Assembly (NCBI RefSeq): GCF_000971985.1
Contig: NZ_LAQQ01000001.1
Location: 1,054,001-1,118,000 of the forward strand
Direction of reading: 5' to 3'
Length of the DNA stretch: 64,000 nt
DNA from: Paenibacillus dauci
GTDB taxonomy: Bacteria; Bacillota; Bacilli; Paenibacillales; Paenibacillaceae
Part shown: positions 44,598 to 57,500 of the stretch, piece after piece
How positions within the stretch are numbered: the stretch's first letter is position 1
How the letters are laid out: every line of letters begins with the position of its first letter
Program-made: the position numbers and the translations under genes
Notes under the pieces: model-generated
Seen by the model: only the letters and a program-made list of their open reading frames with translations
Told to the model about the DNA's origin: nothing
Databases searched by the model: none

Positions 44598-47500
44598 TTA
44601 GCTGAGAATCGTCTCTTGATCTTCCAGTTGACCGACAACTGTCTGAATATCCAGACTTTCCTTATCTTGCTGCTTTTCCTTGCTCAGGGAAGGCATCGCG
44701 TAGGAAGAGAAGTTGATAGTATCCAGCATGGTCAGCAGTGCTTCGACTGTATCGAGAGAAGTCATACATACGACTCCGTTCTCTACCGCTTCACGGCGGA
44801 TACGGAATCCGTCACGTTCTGGCGTTTTACCTTTGGTCAGTGTGTTCACAACGAAGTTGGCTTGTCCGCTGCGGATCAGATCCAGGATGTTTGGCGTACC
44901 TTCGGACAGCTTGTTAACTACCGTTACCGGAATATTGGCTGCTTTGAGTGCATCCGCGGTACCGCCGGTAGCGATAATTTTGTAACCAAGACGGTAGAAG
45001 CCTTTGAGCAGGCGAACCGCTTCATCTTTGTCCTTGTCCGCTACTGTAGCAATCAGTGCACCGGTGGATGGTATTTTCATACCGGCACCGATCAGACCTT
45101 TGTATAGTGCTTTGGCATACAGCAGGTCGCGACCCATGACTTCACCGGTAGATTTCATTTCCGGTCCGAGTGTTGGTTCTACGCGGCGCAGCTTGGCAAA
45201 GGAGAATACCGGTACTTTGACCGATACATGGTCACTCTCCGGCCACATTCCTTCTTCATAACCCAGATCTGCCAACTTGCGGCCCAGAATTGCCTGTGTC
45301 GCTACATTCGCCATCGGGATATTGGTTACTTTACTCAGGAACGGCACAGTACGGGATGAACGCGGGTTAACTTCGATCACGTACACTTCATTGTTGAAAA
45401 TAACGAACTGGATATTAACCAGACCGACCGTTTTCAGTTCTTTGGCAATGCGAATCGTGATGCTGACGATTTTTTCCTTGAGCTCTGCGGACAGATGCTG
45501 CGGTGGATAGACGGCGATCGAGTCACCGGAGTGAACACCTGCACGCTCCACATGCTCCATGATTCCCGGTACGACTACTGTATCGCCGTCACAGATCGCG
45601 TCGACTTCGACTTCCTTGCCGAGCATATAGCGGTCGATTAGTACCGGATGTTCCGGGTTGATCTTAACTGCTTCTACCATATAACGCAGCAGTTCCTCAT
45701 CCGAGTAGACAATCTCCATCGCGCGTCCGCCAAGTACGTAAGATGGACGCACCAGTACCGGATAGCCGAGCTTCTGTGCTGTCTCAACCGCTTCATCTAC
45801 AGACAGTACGGTGCTGCCTTGCGGCTGGGCAATATTCAGACGGGACAGCAGAGCTTCGAATTTTTTGCGATTCTCCGCTTCATCGATACTTTCAAGGCTG
45901 GTACCCAGAATTTTGACACCGGCTTGCTGCAGAGGCGCAGCCAGGTTAATCGCTGTCTGGCCACCGAACTGTACGATAACCCCTATCGGCTGTTCTTGTT
46001 CGATGACATTCATAACATCCTCGAAGAATAATGGTTCAAAGTACAGTCGATCCGATGTATTAAAGTCGGTCGATACGGTCTCCGGATTGTTGTTGATAAT
46101 TACCGCTTCATAACCGGCTTCCTGAATCGCCCATACCGCATGCACTGTGGAGTAATCGAATTCGATACCCTGCCCGATACGAATCGGTCCGGAACCAAGA
46201 ACGACGATTTTCTCTTTGGTTGCCTGGGTAACTTCATTTTCGGTCTCAAAGGTAGAGTAGTAATATGGTGTTGTCGCTTCGAACTCGGCAGCACAGGTAT
46301 CTACCATTTTGAAGACAGGCATCATGCCATTTTGCTTGCGATAAGCACGGATCTCATGTTCATTGCTGAACTTGTCTTCCGGCTTGTTCTGACGGCGCAG
46401 TTCAGCAATCGAACGGTCAGTGAAACCAAGGCGTTTTGCTGTATACAGAGTCTCGTCAGTCAGCTCGTCTTCCATTGTAATGACAGATTCATAAGCGACG
46501 ATCCGTTCGATTTTGTCGAGGAACCACCAGTCGATATTCGTCAGTTCCTGGATTTGATCCAGACTGTAACCACGGCGGAATGCTTCGGCGACGAGGAACA
46601 GACGCTCATCATCAGCCTTGGTCAGGCGTTCATCCAGCTTGCTGTCTTCGATCTCGTCAGCACCTGCCAGATGCAGGCGATGCACACCGATTTCCAGTGA
46701 ACGCACAGCTTTGTGGATCGCTTCTTCAAAGGTACGGCCAATTGCCATTACTTCGCCGGTCGCTTTCATCTGGGTACCCAGTTTGCGGTTGGCACCCGTG
46801 AACTTATCGAACGGCCAGCGAGGAATTTTGGCTACAATATAATCCAGTGTCGGCTCGAAGCAGGCATATGTCTGACCCGTAACCGGGTTCATGATCTCAT
46901 CCAGTGTATATCCAAGCGCAATTTTCGCTGCCATTTTGGCGATCGGATAACCTGTCGCTTTGGAAGCAAGCGCAGATGAACGGCTAACCCGCGGATTCAC
47001 TTCGATGACGTAATATTGATAGCTTTGCGGGTCGAGAGCGAATTGTACGTTACAGCCACCCTCGATATTCAGAGCACGGATAATCTTCAGCGATGCAGAG
47101 CGCAGCATCTGATATTCACGGTCAGAGAGCGTCTGGCTCGGTGCAACGACGATACTGTCACCGGTATGTACACCAACCGGGTCAAAGTTCTCCATATTAC
47201 ATACTACGATACAGTTGTCGTTCGCATCGCGCATAACCTCGTACTCGACTTCTTTCATACCGGCGATGCTTTTCTCTACCAGACATTGTCCGATCGGACT
47301 GTAGCGAAGACCCGCTGCTACGGTCTCGCGCAGTTCTTCTTCGTCTATGCAGATACCGCCGCCTGTACCGCCCAATGTATACGCTGGACGCACAATGATC
47401 GGATATCCAATCTCATTCGCAAAAACGATCGATTCTTCCAGGGTAGTAACGATTGTGCTATCCGGAACCGGTTGATCCAGTTCACGCATCAGGTCGCGGA

Positions 47501-47894
47501 ACAAATCACGATCTTCCGCTTTTTCGATCGAATTCAACTGGGTACCGAGCAGTTTTACATTTTCACTTTCCAGGACGCCGGCACGTGCCAGTTCGACTGC
47601 CATATTCAGACCCGTCTGTCCGCCAAGTGTAGGCAGCAGTCCATCCGGACGCTCCTGACGAATGATCTGTGTTACGAATTCGAGTGTAATCGGCTCGATA
47701 TATACTTTATCCGCCATATTGGTATCGGTCATAATGGTCGCCGGGTTGCTGTTAATCAGTACAACCTCTACGCCTTCTTCTTTGAGTGCCTGACAGGCCT
47801 GTGTGCCTGCATAGTCAAATTCGGCGGCTTGGCCAATAACGATTGGACCGGAACCTATAACGAGGATCTTTTTGAGTTCTTTATTTATCGGCAT
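44598..47894 (-). CDS. carB: Carbamoyl-phosphate synthase large chain
   Basis: Makes carbamoyl phosphate from bicarbonate, ATP and ammonia delivered by CarA. 1098 aa (family about 1070) with the expected duplicated ATP-grasp halves: [21 protein letters not shown] and [19 protein letters not shown] start each, GGQTGLNMA and GGQTAINLA follow. The C-terminal allosteric MGS-like domain runs from about 940 ([18 protein letters not shown]). A short charged tail extends beyond the usual end. The start lies two bases after the carA stop. Confidence 0.96.
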   Translation of the reverse strand: MPINKELKKILVIGSGPIVIGQAAEFDYAGTQACQALKEEGVEVVLINSNPATIMTDTNMADKVYIEPITLEFVTQIIRQERPDGLLPTLGGQTGLNMAVELARAGVLESENVKLLGTQLNSIEKAEDRDLFRDLMRELDQPVPDSTIVTTLEESIVFANEIGYPIIVRPAYTLGGTGGGICIDEEELRETVAAGLRYSPIGQCLVEKSIAGMKEVEYEVMRDANDNCIVVCNMENFDPVGVHTGDSIVVAPSQTLSDREYQMLRSASLKIIRALNIEGGCNVQFALDPQSYQYYVIEVNPRVSRSSALASKATGYPIAKMAAKIALGYTLDEIMNPVTGQTYACFEPTLDYIVAKIPRWPFDKFTGANRKLGTQMKATGEVMAIGRTFEEAIHKAVRSLEIGVHRLHLAGADEIEDSKLDERLTKADDERLFLVAEAFRRGYSLDQIQELTNIDWWFLDKIERIVAYESVITMEDELTDETLYTAKRLGFTDRSIAELRRQNKPEDKFSNEHEIRAYRKQNGMMPVFKMVDTCAAEFEATTPYYYSTFETENEVTQATKEKIVVLGSGPIRIGQGIEFDYSTVHAVWAIQEAGYEAVIINNNPETVSTDFNTSDRLYFEPLFFEDVMNVIEQEQPIGVIVQFGGQTAINLAAPLQQAGVKILGTSLESIDEAENRKKFEALLSRLNIAQPQGSTVLSVDEAVETAQKLGYPVLVRPSYVLGGRAMEIVYSDEELLRYMVEAVKINPEHPVLIDRYMLGKEVEVDAICDGDTVVVPGIMEHVERAGVHSGDSIAVYPPQHLSAELKEKIVSITIRIAKELKTVGLVNIQFVIFNNEVYVIEVNPRSSRTVPFLSKVTNIPMANVATQAILGRKLADLGYEEGMWPESDHVSVKVPVFSFAKLRRVEPTLGPEMKSTGEVMGRDLLYAKALYKGLIGAGMKIPSTGALIATVADKDKDEAVRLLKGFYRLGYKIIATGGTADALKAANIPVTVVNKLSEGTPNILDLIRSGQANFVVNTLTKGKTPERDGFRIRREAVENGVVCMTSLDTVEALLTMLDTINFSSYAMPSLSKEKQQDKESLDIQTVVGQLEDQETILS

Positions 47895-47896
47895 AC

Positions 47897-49027
47897 TTAG
47901 CGAGCTCCTTTCACAGCGGCCATCATTTCAGCCTGACGTGTTTTCTTGGGGTTTTGCTGCTTATGTTCACGGATCATTTCCAGGAACCGGTCGAACAGAT
48001 AACTGTTGTCAAATGGACCTGGTGCTGCTTCCGGGTGATATTGTACCGAGAATGCCGGGTATTTGCTGTGCTTGAGTCCTTCAATCGTCTTGTCATTATT
48101 ATTGATATGAGTCACTTCCAGATCCGTTCCCTGAATCGACTCTTCCTTGACGGTATAACCGTGGTTCTGTGAAGTGATGTAGCAGCGGCCTGTGCTCAGA
48201 TCCTTGACCGGATGGTTACCGCCGCGATGTCCGAATTTCAGCTTCTCGGTATCAGCGCCGCAAGCAAGTGCGAATAACTGATGACCCAGACAGATGCCGA
48301 AGATTGGATATTCGCCCAGCAGTTCGGCAATAACGCCGGCAGCTGCCATCACATCTTTTGGATCCCCAGGGCCGTTGGACAGCTGGATACCGTCAGGATG
48401 CAGGCGGCGAATCTGTTCTGCTGTAGTATCCTGAGGAACAACAACCACATCGCATCCACGCTGTGTCAGTTCGCGCATAATACCGCTTTTCGCGCCATAG
48501 TCGATTAGTACAATCCGTTCCTTGGCACCCGGACTGCTGTAGATATGGCGAGTCGATGTCTGGCTAACCTGATCGATCGACGAGCTGGTCGCCTGCAGAC
48601 GCTCCATCAATTCTTCCGGAGACAGAGCAGCTGTCGTCAGAATCCCGCGCATCGTACCCTGGTGACGAATACGACGGGTCAGCATCCGTGTATCGATATC
48701 GCTGATGCCGATGATTCCATATTCCCGCAGCAGTTCATCAATCGTGTACTGGGCACGCCAATTGCTGGGAACAGGCTCATGCCGGCGGACGACGAATCCA
48801 TTAATAAACGGGCGTACAGATTCAAAGTCATCACGGTTGATGCCGTAATTCCCGATCAGTGGATAGGTCATGGTAACGATTTGTCCGCAATAAGAAGGAT
48901 CGGATAGTACCTCCTGATAACCGGTAATCCCTGTGTTGAATACAACCTCGCCTGTCGTTTCACCTTCCGCTCCAAAGCTCCGGCCGGTAAATAATGTGCC
49001 GTCTTCCAATAACAATTTTGCCTGCAT
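47897..49027 (-). CDS. carA: Carbamoyl-phosphate synthase small chain (glutaminase)
   Basis: Releases ammonia from glutamine and channels it to CarB. 376 aa. N-terminal small domain ([40 protein letters not shown]) and class I amidotransferase domain with the nucleophile in [13 protein letters not shown] and the His-Glu pair in [10 protein letters not shown]. Ribosome site GAGGAGTGAATCGGAA. Confidence 0.96.
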   Translation of the reverse strand: MQAKLLLEDGTLFTGRSFGAEGETTGEVVFNTGITGYQEVLSDPSYCGQIVTMTYPLIGNYGINRDDFESVRPFINGFVVRRHEPVPSNWRAQYTIDELLREYGIIGISDIDTRMLTRRIRHQGTMRGILTTAALSPEELMERLQATSSSIDQVSQTSTRHIYSSPGAKERIVLIDYGAKSGIMRELTQRGCDVVVVPQDTTAEQIRRLHPDGIQLSNGPGDPKDVMAAAGVIAELLGEYPIFGICLGHQLFALACGADTEKLKFGHRGGNHPVKDLSTGRCYITSQNHGYTVKEESIQGTDLEVTHINNNDKTIEGLKHSKYPAFSVQYHPEAAPGPFDNSYLFDRFLEMIREHKQQNPKKTRQAEMMAAVKGAR

Positions 49028-49066
49028 TTCCGATTCACTCCTCTGTCATTCTCGAAAGTTATTATT

Positions 49067-49094
49067 AACGGGTATACAGTTCATATCACCCGTT
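49067..49094. repeat. Hairpin in the pyrC-carA gap
   Basis: Arms aacgggt / acccgtt with further gatat/ata pairing, no T run. Likely an RNA structure in the operon mRNA. Confidence 0.5.
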
Positions 49095-49134
49095 CTGTAT
49101 GCTCTATGAATAATTATATCACATTATAGTATAT

Positions 49135-50457
49135 TTATGCACTAGGAGTTATAACTTCTTGTGACCATACGACTTGACCGTCTACAATCGTCATCGTTGG
49201 CCATCCTTGCAGCTTCCATCCTGTAAATGGTGTATTTTTTCCTTTGGAAGCAAAATCTGCCGGATCTACTGCCCGCTCTTCTTCCAGATCAATCAGTGTC
49301 AAATCAGCCGGTGCATTCTTTTCCAGACGTCCACTTTCCAGACGGAATACTCTTGCAGGATCTGCTGTCATGCGTTGTACCAGCATTTCCAGTGACCAGC
49401 GTCCGGTTTTGACAAACTGGGTATAGAGAAGCGGGAACGCTGTCTCGAATCCGGTAATACCAAATGGTGCCAGCTCCATGCCTTTCGCTTTTTCCTCGGC
49501 ACTGTGCGGTGCATGGTCGGTAACGATCATATCCAGTGTACCGTCTTCCAGAGCAGCGATGCAGGCTTCCACGTCACGCGGCGAGCGCAGCGGCGGATTC
49601 ATTTTCCAGTTGGCATCCAGACCCGGGATATCTTCGCTTGAGAGGATCAGATGATGCGGACACACCTCTGCAGTGACGTTGATACCGATCGATTTAGCCA
49701 TACGAATCAGCCGGATCGATTGCTCGGTACTGACATGGCAGACATGATAATGAACGCCGGTTGCTTCCGCAAGCAGAATATCGCGGCCGACGTGAATGGC
49801 TTCCGATTCATTAGGGATCCCTTTGAGACCGTGTTTACGGGCAAATTCGCTTTCGGCTACGGCTGCACCGACTACCAGGGAATCATCTTCACAGTGAGCG
49901 ATAACCGGCATATCCATCGAAGCTGCCAGAGCCATTGCATCCTTCATCATCTGGGCATTTTGCACACCTACACCATCGTCGGTGAATCCAATCGCACCTG
50001 CCTGCTTCAGTGCTGCAAAATCGGTCAGTTCGCGGCCGAGTTCATTATACGTAATCGCTGCATACGGCAGTACTTTGACTCCGTTAGCCTGTGCTGCTTT
50101 GTCCAGTACAAGCTGCACTACTTCCGGCTTATCTGTGACCGGCTTAGTATTTGGCATACATGCGATTGTCGTGAATCCGCCTTTAGCCGCAGCTTGTGTT
50201 CCTGTAGCTATTGTTTCTTTATGTTCAAAGCCGGGTTCGCGCAGATGCACATGCATATCGATCAATCCCGGTGTCAGCAGCTTACCCGATGCATCAATCT
50301 GTGTAATTTGCTTGTCTTCAGCAGTAACCAGAATCTTGTCAATCGAAGTTGTACCCGGGAAGATCGCTTTGATTTTGCCGGATTCTACCCATACATGAGT
50401 GCTTTCCAATTGGCCTTGTCCGTTCAGTACATTTGCATTTTTTATGAAAAGTGTCAT
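49135..50457 (-). CDS. pyrC: Dihydroorotase
   Basis: Cyclises carbamoyl aspartate. 440 aa, class I type: metal motif DMHVHLREPG, later metal His in IAHCEDD and CHVSTEQS, and catalytic TDHAPHSAEEK. I chose ATG 50457 behind GGAGGGTAATA; the longer frame extends into the pyrB-pyrC hairpin without a ribosome site. Confidence 0.95.
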   Translation of the reverse strand: MTLFIKNANVLNGQGQLESTHVWVESGKIKAIFPGTTSIDKILVTAEDKQITQIDASGKLLTPGLIDMHVHLREPGFEHKETIATGTQAAAKGGFTTIACMPNTKPVTDKPEVVQLVLDKAAQANGVKVLPYAAITYNELGRELTDFAALKQAGAIGFTDDGVGVQNAQMMKDAMALAASMDMPVIAHCEDDSLVVGAAVAESEFARKHGLKGIPNESEAIHVGRDILLAEATGVHYHVCHVSTEQSIRLIRMAKSIGINVTAEVCPHHLILSSEDIPGLDANWKMNPPLRSPRDVEACIAALEDGTLDMIVTDHAPHSAEEKAKGMELAPFGITGFETAFPLLYTQFVKTGRWSLEMLVQRMTADPARVFRLESGRLEKNAPADLTLIDLEEERAVDPADFASKGKNTPFTGWKLQGWPTMTIVDGQVVWSQEVITPSA

Positions 50458-50523
50458 TATTACCCTCCGAAATTTGGCGGTCTCCCTCTCTGATCTGTCA
50501 GATGGAATCGCTCGTTTATTTTC

Positions 50524-50566
50524 GGTATCCGCTCCTGCCAGCATATTTCCTGCAGGAGCGGATACC
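50524..50566. repeat. Perfect 15-bp-arm hairpin between pyrB and pyrC
   Basis: Arms ggtatccgctcctgc / gcaggagcggatacc around 13 bases. No T run, so an mRNA processing or stabilising structure is more likely than a terminator. Confidence 0.75.
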
Positions 50567-50596
50567 TGATTGATTCAGTCCACCGTACTGCAGGCT

Positions 50597-52128
<1,532 letters not shown>

Positions 52129-52165
52129 CTATACTGATCTCGAGTCTAACCTTTTACCGTATGAG

Positions 52166-52212
52166 TACAGGGTATAAAAAAGACTCCCTGCCCCAAAACG
52201 GCAAGGAGTCTC
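52166..52212 (-). terminator. Attenuator terminator of the pyr leader
   Basis: Minus strand stem agactccttgcc / ggcagggagtct followed by six T residues. The 5' arm contains CCTTGCC, which can instead pair with GGCAAGG of the PyrR loop upstream. Confidence 0.9.
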
Positions 52213-52302
52213 GAGTCATCGACCGCAGTCATGACTGTCATACTCAGACGCACTGCAACATCACCGCTCCATCAGAGGGTGTACTTACAGTGAACATCAT
52301 TC

Positions 52303-52337
52303 ACGTTACCTTGCCAGTCTCACGGGACTGAATTAAA
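52303..52337 (-). promoter_or_regulatory. PyrR-binding loop (anti-antiterminator) of the pyr leader
   Basis: Minus strand TTTAATTCAGTCCCGTGAGA followed by CTGGCAAGG. It matches the PyrR hairpin consensus: CAGTC / GACTG stem with the CCGTGA loop. PyrR-UMP bound here would free the terminator. Only one such leader exists; there is none between pyrR and pyrB. Confidence 0.88.
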
Positions 52338-52359
52338 GGTGCTTATTCATCTGCATTGA

Positions 52360-52388
52360 ATTATGACAGAAAGGTGAAGTCATGTCAA
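52360..52388 (-). promoter_or_regulatory. Sigma-A promoter of the pyr operon
   Basis: -35 TTGACA (52388-52383), 17-base spacer, -10 CATAAT (52365-52360). Confidence 0.8.
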
Positions 52389-52517
52389 CCTTAACATTTA
52401 TCATCATGCGTAAGGTACGTATGCTCTTTGCTTTCTGAAGGTTAATCTCAACGGCTTATAGGTATTTATATTTTTTACTATGCCAGATATTATTGTGATC
52501 TAATGTCATACACAAAT

Positions 52518-52556
52518 AAAAAAGTCTGTCTTCCTGATCGGAAAGACAGACTTAAT
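52518..52556 (-). terminator. Terminator of the lspA-rluD unit
   Basis: Stem aagtctgtctt / aagacagactt with six T residues on the minus strand. Confidence 0.88.
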
Positions 52557-52609
52557 TGATATGTTATTTCGTATTTGATCCATACAATCTTACTGGATGA
52601 ATAACCGGC

Positions 52610-53647
52610 TTAGCGATTACGTAGTGCGTGCAGTTCCTGTTCCATGTCGTCTGGAATAGGCGCTTCAAATTCCATATATTCCCCTGTTGTCGGATGTTCG
52701 AATCCAAGGATCGCTGCATGCAGTGCCTGTCCTTTGACAAAGGAAGCCTTGGCACGAACGCGTCCATACATCGGATCACCCACCAATGGATGCTCGATAA
52801 ACTTCATGTGCACACGAATCTGGTGCGTACGTCCGGTCTCCAGACGCAGCTCGGCTACCGTGAAGTCACCAAAACGCTCGGTTACCGCGAAATGGGTCAC
52901 TGCGCGCTTGCCGTTGCGATCGGTTACCGTGAACATTTTACGGTTCTGTGAAGCACGGCCAATTGGCGCATCAATAGTTCCGTGATCATGCTCGATATTG
53001 CCATGTACGAGCGCAATATATTTACGTGTAACGGTATGATTCTTCAGTTGGGCAGATAGGGAAGCATGGGCTTTGTCATTTTTGGCAGCCATCAGCAGTC
53101 CGCTAGTGTCCTTGTCGATCCGGTGTACAATGCCTGGACGCAGCTCGCCGTTAATACCGGACAGATCGGTACAATGATGCATTAGCGCATTCACCAGCGT
53201 ACCCGAAGAATGCCCTGCTGCCGGATGAACAACCATTCCGCGTGCTTTGTTCACAACAATTACATCCGCATCTTCGTATACAATATTCAATGGAATATTT
53301 TCCGGCTCAATCTCTACCGCCGACAGATCCGGTACACGTACAGTAACCTGTTCGCCTTCTACCAGTTTGTGATTGGCTTTGACAGGCTGCTCATTCACGG
53401 TTACGTGACCGCCACTGATCCACTGCTGTACCTGGGACCGGGAAATGCCTTCCGGCAGACGATCAGTAATATATTTATCGATACGTGCTTTGGCTTCATC
53501 CGCAGCAACTGTCCATTCCAGCAGTTCCGCACCTGCTTCTTCGCCGTCTTCCAGCATCTCGTCCAGCTCTGCCGTAACTTCCAGCGTATCCATTTCTTCT
53601 ACCGTTTCCAGACCATCGGTCTGATTATGCTTATCCTGCTTGCTCAC
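52610..53647 (-). CDS. rluD: RluA-family pseudouridine synthase (RluD/YlyB-like)
   Basis: 345 aa. N-terminal acidic extension (residues 1-45, TVEEMDTLEVTAELDEMLEDGEE), S4 RNA-binding domain (AKARIDKYITDRLPEGISRSQVQQWISGG), then the synthase domain with catalytic Asp in RPGIVHRIDKDTSGLL and RTHQIRVHM. Probably modifies 23S rRNA near the 1911-1917 loop, by analogy. GTG start at 53647, contiguous with the lspA stop. The acidic leader is longer than in most homologues I recall. Confidence 0.9.
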   Translation of the reverse strand: MSKQDKHNQTDGLETVEEMDTLEVTAELDEMLEDGEEAGAELLEWTVAADEAKARIDKYITDRLPEGISRSQVQQWISGGHVTVNEQPVKANHKLVEGEQVTVRVPDLSAVEIEPENIPLNIVYEDADVIVVNKARGMVVHPAAGHSSGTLVNALMHHCTDLSGINGELRPGIVHRIDKDTSGLLMAAKNDKAHASLSAQLKNHTVTRKYIALVHGNIEHDHGTIDAPIGRASQNRKMFTVTDRNGKRAVTHFAVTERFGDFTVAELRLETGRTHQIRVHMKFIEHPLVGDPMYGRVRAKASFVKGQALHAAILGFEHPTTGEYMEFEAPIPDDMEQELHALRNR

Positions 53648-54145
53648 TTATACATTCTCCTCTTCCTGATTAACAGGCTGTTTCTTCTCACGGATCATAT
53701 CCAGCAGTGCGTCCAAAATAATAAGCGCCACACCGACAACAATACAGGAATCCGCTACATTAAAGATCGGGAAGGTGTAACTTCCAAAGTTAAACTGAAA
53801 GAAATCAACTACTTCACCCATACGTGCACGATCTATAAAATTGCCGACCGCTCCGCCAAGCACAAGCGACAATGCCAAAGGCAGCAGCTTATCCGGACGT
53901 GATTTCACTTTTTGGATATACCATACAATTGCAACCACTACAACAATAGTAATAACGATAAAAAACCAGCGCTGATTTTGCAAAATACCAAAGGCAGCAC
54001 CCTGATTACGATGTGATGTAATCAGGAAAAAGTCACCGATTACCGGAATTTGTTCTCTTAGCTCCATTCGTGTGGCCACAAAGTGCTTGCTGATCTGGTC
54101 GATAATAATAGCCACGAGCGCAATTACATAATAGATCACGTTCAT
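53648..54145 (-). CDS. lspA: Signal peptidase II (lipoprotein signal peptidase)
   Basis: Membrane aspartyl protease that cleaves prolipoproteins. 165 aa with four membrane helices. Catalytic Asps in GNFIDRARMGEVVDFF and FNVADSCIV; also NQGAAFG. Directly followed by rluD, the same order as in Bacillus (lspA-ylyB). It would mature the DUF1541 lipoprotein in this window. Confidence 0.94.
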   Translation of the reverse strand: MNVIYYVIALVAIIIDQISKHFVATRMELREQIPVIGDFFLITSHRNQGAAFGILQNQRWFFIVITIVVVVAIVWYIQKVKSRPDKLLPLALSLVLGGAVGNFIDRARMGEVVDFFQFNFGSYTFPIFNVADSCIVVGVALIILDALLDMIREKKQPVNQEEENV

Positions 54146-54432
54146 CCTCCACCCTGTTTGTTCAATCCCTGTGCCGGCGGCAGCGGATATTAACTATCAT
54201 TTTGTCCGTTTGCATCATGAACACAGCTTTTCCTATTGTAGCATAGGGAGAAATGATGCGTCTATTGATCGACTGCAGATCGGTTCTATGTATAATATGT
54301 TTTAGGCTTTTATGTATGTTTCTAACAATCACACTAGCAGGCTTCAATTTTATGTTTCTTTTACTTATGTTTAGTAGTTATATTTATTTCATATTCAATT
54401 ATATGATCTGTATGCATTTGTATGTATAGTTA
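54146..54432. other. Gene-free region between ileS and lspA
   Basis: AT-rich; lspA promoter side. The TraR/DksA-type gene that often sits here in relatives is absent. No supported frame. Confidence 0.45.
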
Positions 54433-54508
54433 TAAAAATCCCCCCTCAAGGTCAATAGGTATGCTATCCGCTAATAGCGCACCCATTTTTTATGAGGAGG
54501 GATTTTTA
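54433..54508 (-). terminator. Terminator of ileS
   Basis: Long stem aaaaatccctcctca / tgagggggatttttt-type arms with an inner gcgctattagcg hairpin and T-rich end. Confidence 0.75.
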
Positions 54509-54582
54509 GTTATAGTGCCTATTACTTGCAATACTAATCTATTACTATATAACGTTTATTGCATTTTAATGATCATCATTTA

Positions 54583-57500
54583 TCAGGAAATATGAATACC
54601 TGCTTTTTGACCAACCAGCTCTACTTGCTCCATGTTTGCCACTTCACCAAATGTTACATCGGTTACGAGTACATTCTCACGCAGTACATGGTCAAACGCT
54701 TCGATTGCCCCACGCAGTTCATCATTCACATTCAGCGTCAGATGAACATATTTCTCGATCGGCAGGTCGAGCTTTTTGCGGTAATCCTGGACAGTACGCA
54801 CGACTTCACGAACCCAGCCTTCCTGCTCCAGTTCAGGTGTGATATCCGTGTTCAGTGCAACGGTCAGACCATAACCGGATGCAGAAGCAAAGCCGGATTT
54901 AGCTTTTTTCTCTACCAGCAGTTCTTCGCTGGTGACATGCAGTTCTTCGCCTTCCGGAGAAGTAATGTTCAATACACCGGCTGCGACTACTTTACGAGTC
55001 TCTTCGACAGACATTTCCTTGAAGAAATTCTGCAGGAAGCCTACATTTTTACCGTATTTTTTACCAGCTACTTTCAGGTTCAGCTTGAAGCTGAAGTCAA
55101 CAAAGCCTGCATCGTCATGTTCGGTACGGATACCTTTGACGTTGATCTCGTCTTTGATGATCTCTTCATACGAAGCCAGATCAAAGTCTTTGTCCAGCGA
55201 CACGATCAGCTCGGACAGAGGCTGACGGTTTTTGATACCGGTCTCGTTACGTACGTTACGTGCCAGCTCGACAATACGGCGTGCGGTCTCCATATCGCGC
55301 TCCAGCTCCAGATCAACGAGGGATTCGTTAACAACCGGATAGTCTTCCATATGCACGCTCTCACCACTGCTCAGGTTGAGATAGATGTCTTCAGCCAGCA
55401 TTGGTGTAAATGGAGCCACCAGCTTGGCAGTGGTCAGCAGTACTTCAGTCAGTGTACGGTATGCATCCAGCTTGTCTGCAGTCAATCCGCTGCCCCAGAA
55501 ACGGTCACGGGAACGACGGATATACCAGTTGCTCAGCTCATCTACAAAGCCTTCGATCGCTTTGGAAGAATTCAGGTAATCATTTACAGCAAGTGCTTTT
55601 TCCACCTGAACGATCAGGCTATTCAGACGGGATACAATCCAGCGATCCAGCTTGTGTGCCGATGGTTGGAACGGATGCTCTGCCGGATCAAATCCATCGA
55701 TCGTCGCATACAGCGTCAGGAACGCATGGGTATTCACGAGTGTATCGATCATTTTGGATTTGGCTTCGCCGACGATGCCTTTGGAGAAGCGTTTGCTGTT
55801 CCATGGTGCACTATCGGACAGCAGCGCCCAACGGAATGCATCGGTACCATACTCTTCAATGACTTCCCAAGGATCGATAACATTACCTTTGGACTTGGAC
55901 ATTTTCTGTCCGTTCTCATCAAGTACGTGTCCGGTTGCCATAACAGCTTTGTATGGCGCTTTGCCGGTCATCAGAGTCGATACCGCCAGCAGACTGTAGA
56001 ACCAGCCGCGCGTCTGGTCGATACCTTCACAGATCATATCGGCCGGATACTGCTGCTCGAAGGTCTCCATATTTTCAAAAGGATAATGCTGTTGGGCAAA
56101 TGGCATAGATCCGCTGTCGAACCATACATCGATGACTTCCGGTGTACGTTTCATTTCGTACTTGCCACAGGAGCTGCGAACTTTGATATCATCCACGTAT
56201 GGCTTATGCAGTTCCAGGTTCTCTGGTACATCACCGATCGCACGCTCACGCAGTTCGGCGATACTGTGCGGTGCAAACTGCTCACCGGTCTCCTCGCATA
56301 CCCATACGTTCAGCGGCGTACCCCAATAACGGTCACGGCTGATATTCCAGTCGACCAGATCCTCCAGGAATTTCCCGAAACGACCTTCACGTACGTGTCC
56401 TGGATACCAGTTCACTTCGTTGTTGTTGGCGATCAGCTGATCCTTGATCGCTGTTGTCTGGATAAACCAGCTGTCCATCGCATAATACAGCAGCGGTGTA
56501 TCACAGCGCCAGCAGAATGGATAGCTGTGCTCGTATCTTTCTTTGCTGAACAGTCGTTCGTGTTCGGACAGGTAGCGGATGATATCCACATCGCAGTCTT
56601 TGACAAAACGTCCGGCAAAGTCAGTCACCGCATCCACGAATTTACCTTCCAGGTCGACCATATTCACGAAAGTAATACCGTTCTCGCGGCAGACACGATA
56701 GTCATCTTCACCATGAGCCGGCGCCATATGAACGATACCTGTACCACTGGCATCGGTAACAAATCCTGCACCCAGGATGATATTCGCTTTTTCCGCTTTG
56801 ATATAGTTAAACGGAGGATCGTACGTTTTGCCTACCAGATCAGAACCTGGCATGGTGCTCAGTACTTCATAATCGCCTTTGCTATCTTTCATTACTTCTT
56901 CGACAAGGTTCTTCGCCATGATGTATACTTCGCCATTCTGGCTAACACGTGCATATTCCATATCAGGATTAACTGCCAGTGCTACGTGGGAAGGCAATGT
57001 CCATGGAGTGGTTGTCCAGGCTACCACATATTCGCCGCTGTCATCCAGCTTGAACTTGGCAGTTGCACTGAGATCCTTGACGTCTTTGTACCCTTGCGCT
57101 ACTTCATGAGAACTCAGTGTCGTCTGACAGGAAGGACAGTAAGGACTTACACGGTGTCCGCGGTACATTAGTCCTTTGTCATGAATGGTAGCCAGGTTAT
57201 TCCATACGCTCTCGATGTAGTTGTTATCGAGTGTAATGTATGGATTGTCCATATCGGTCCAGTAGCCGATGGCTTCGGTCAGATCACGCCACTGCTGTTC
57301 ATATTCGAACACACTGGCTTTACATTCATTAATAAATTTCTCGACGCCATAATCTTCGATTTCCCATTTGTGGGAAATGCCCAGCTTTTTCTGTACGCCC
57401 AGTTCTACTGGCAGACCGTGGGTATCCCAGCCCGCTTTACGTACAACACGATATCCTTTCATCGTGTTATAACGACCGATAAAGTCTTTAATAACGCGGC

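Noticed and set aside
54559..57171. 870-codon open frame on the plus strand
   Set aside because: Runs antisense through ileS in the mirrored frame, Cys/His/Phe-rich with no family features and no ribosome site; a codon-bias shadow of ileS.
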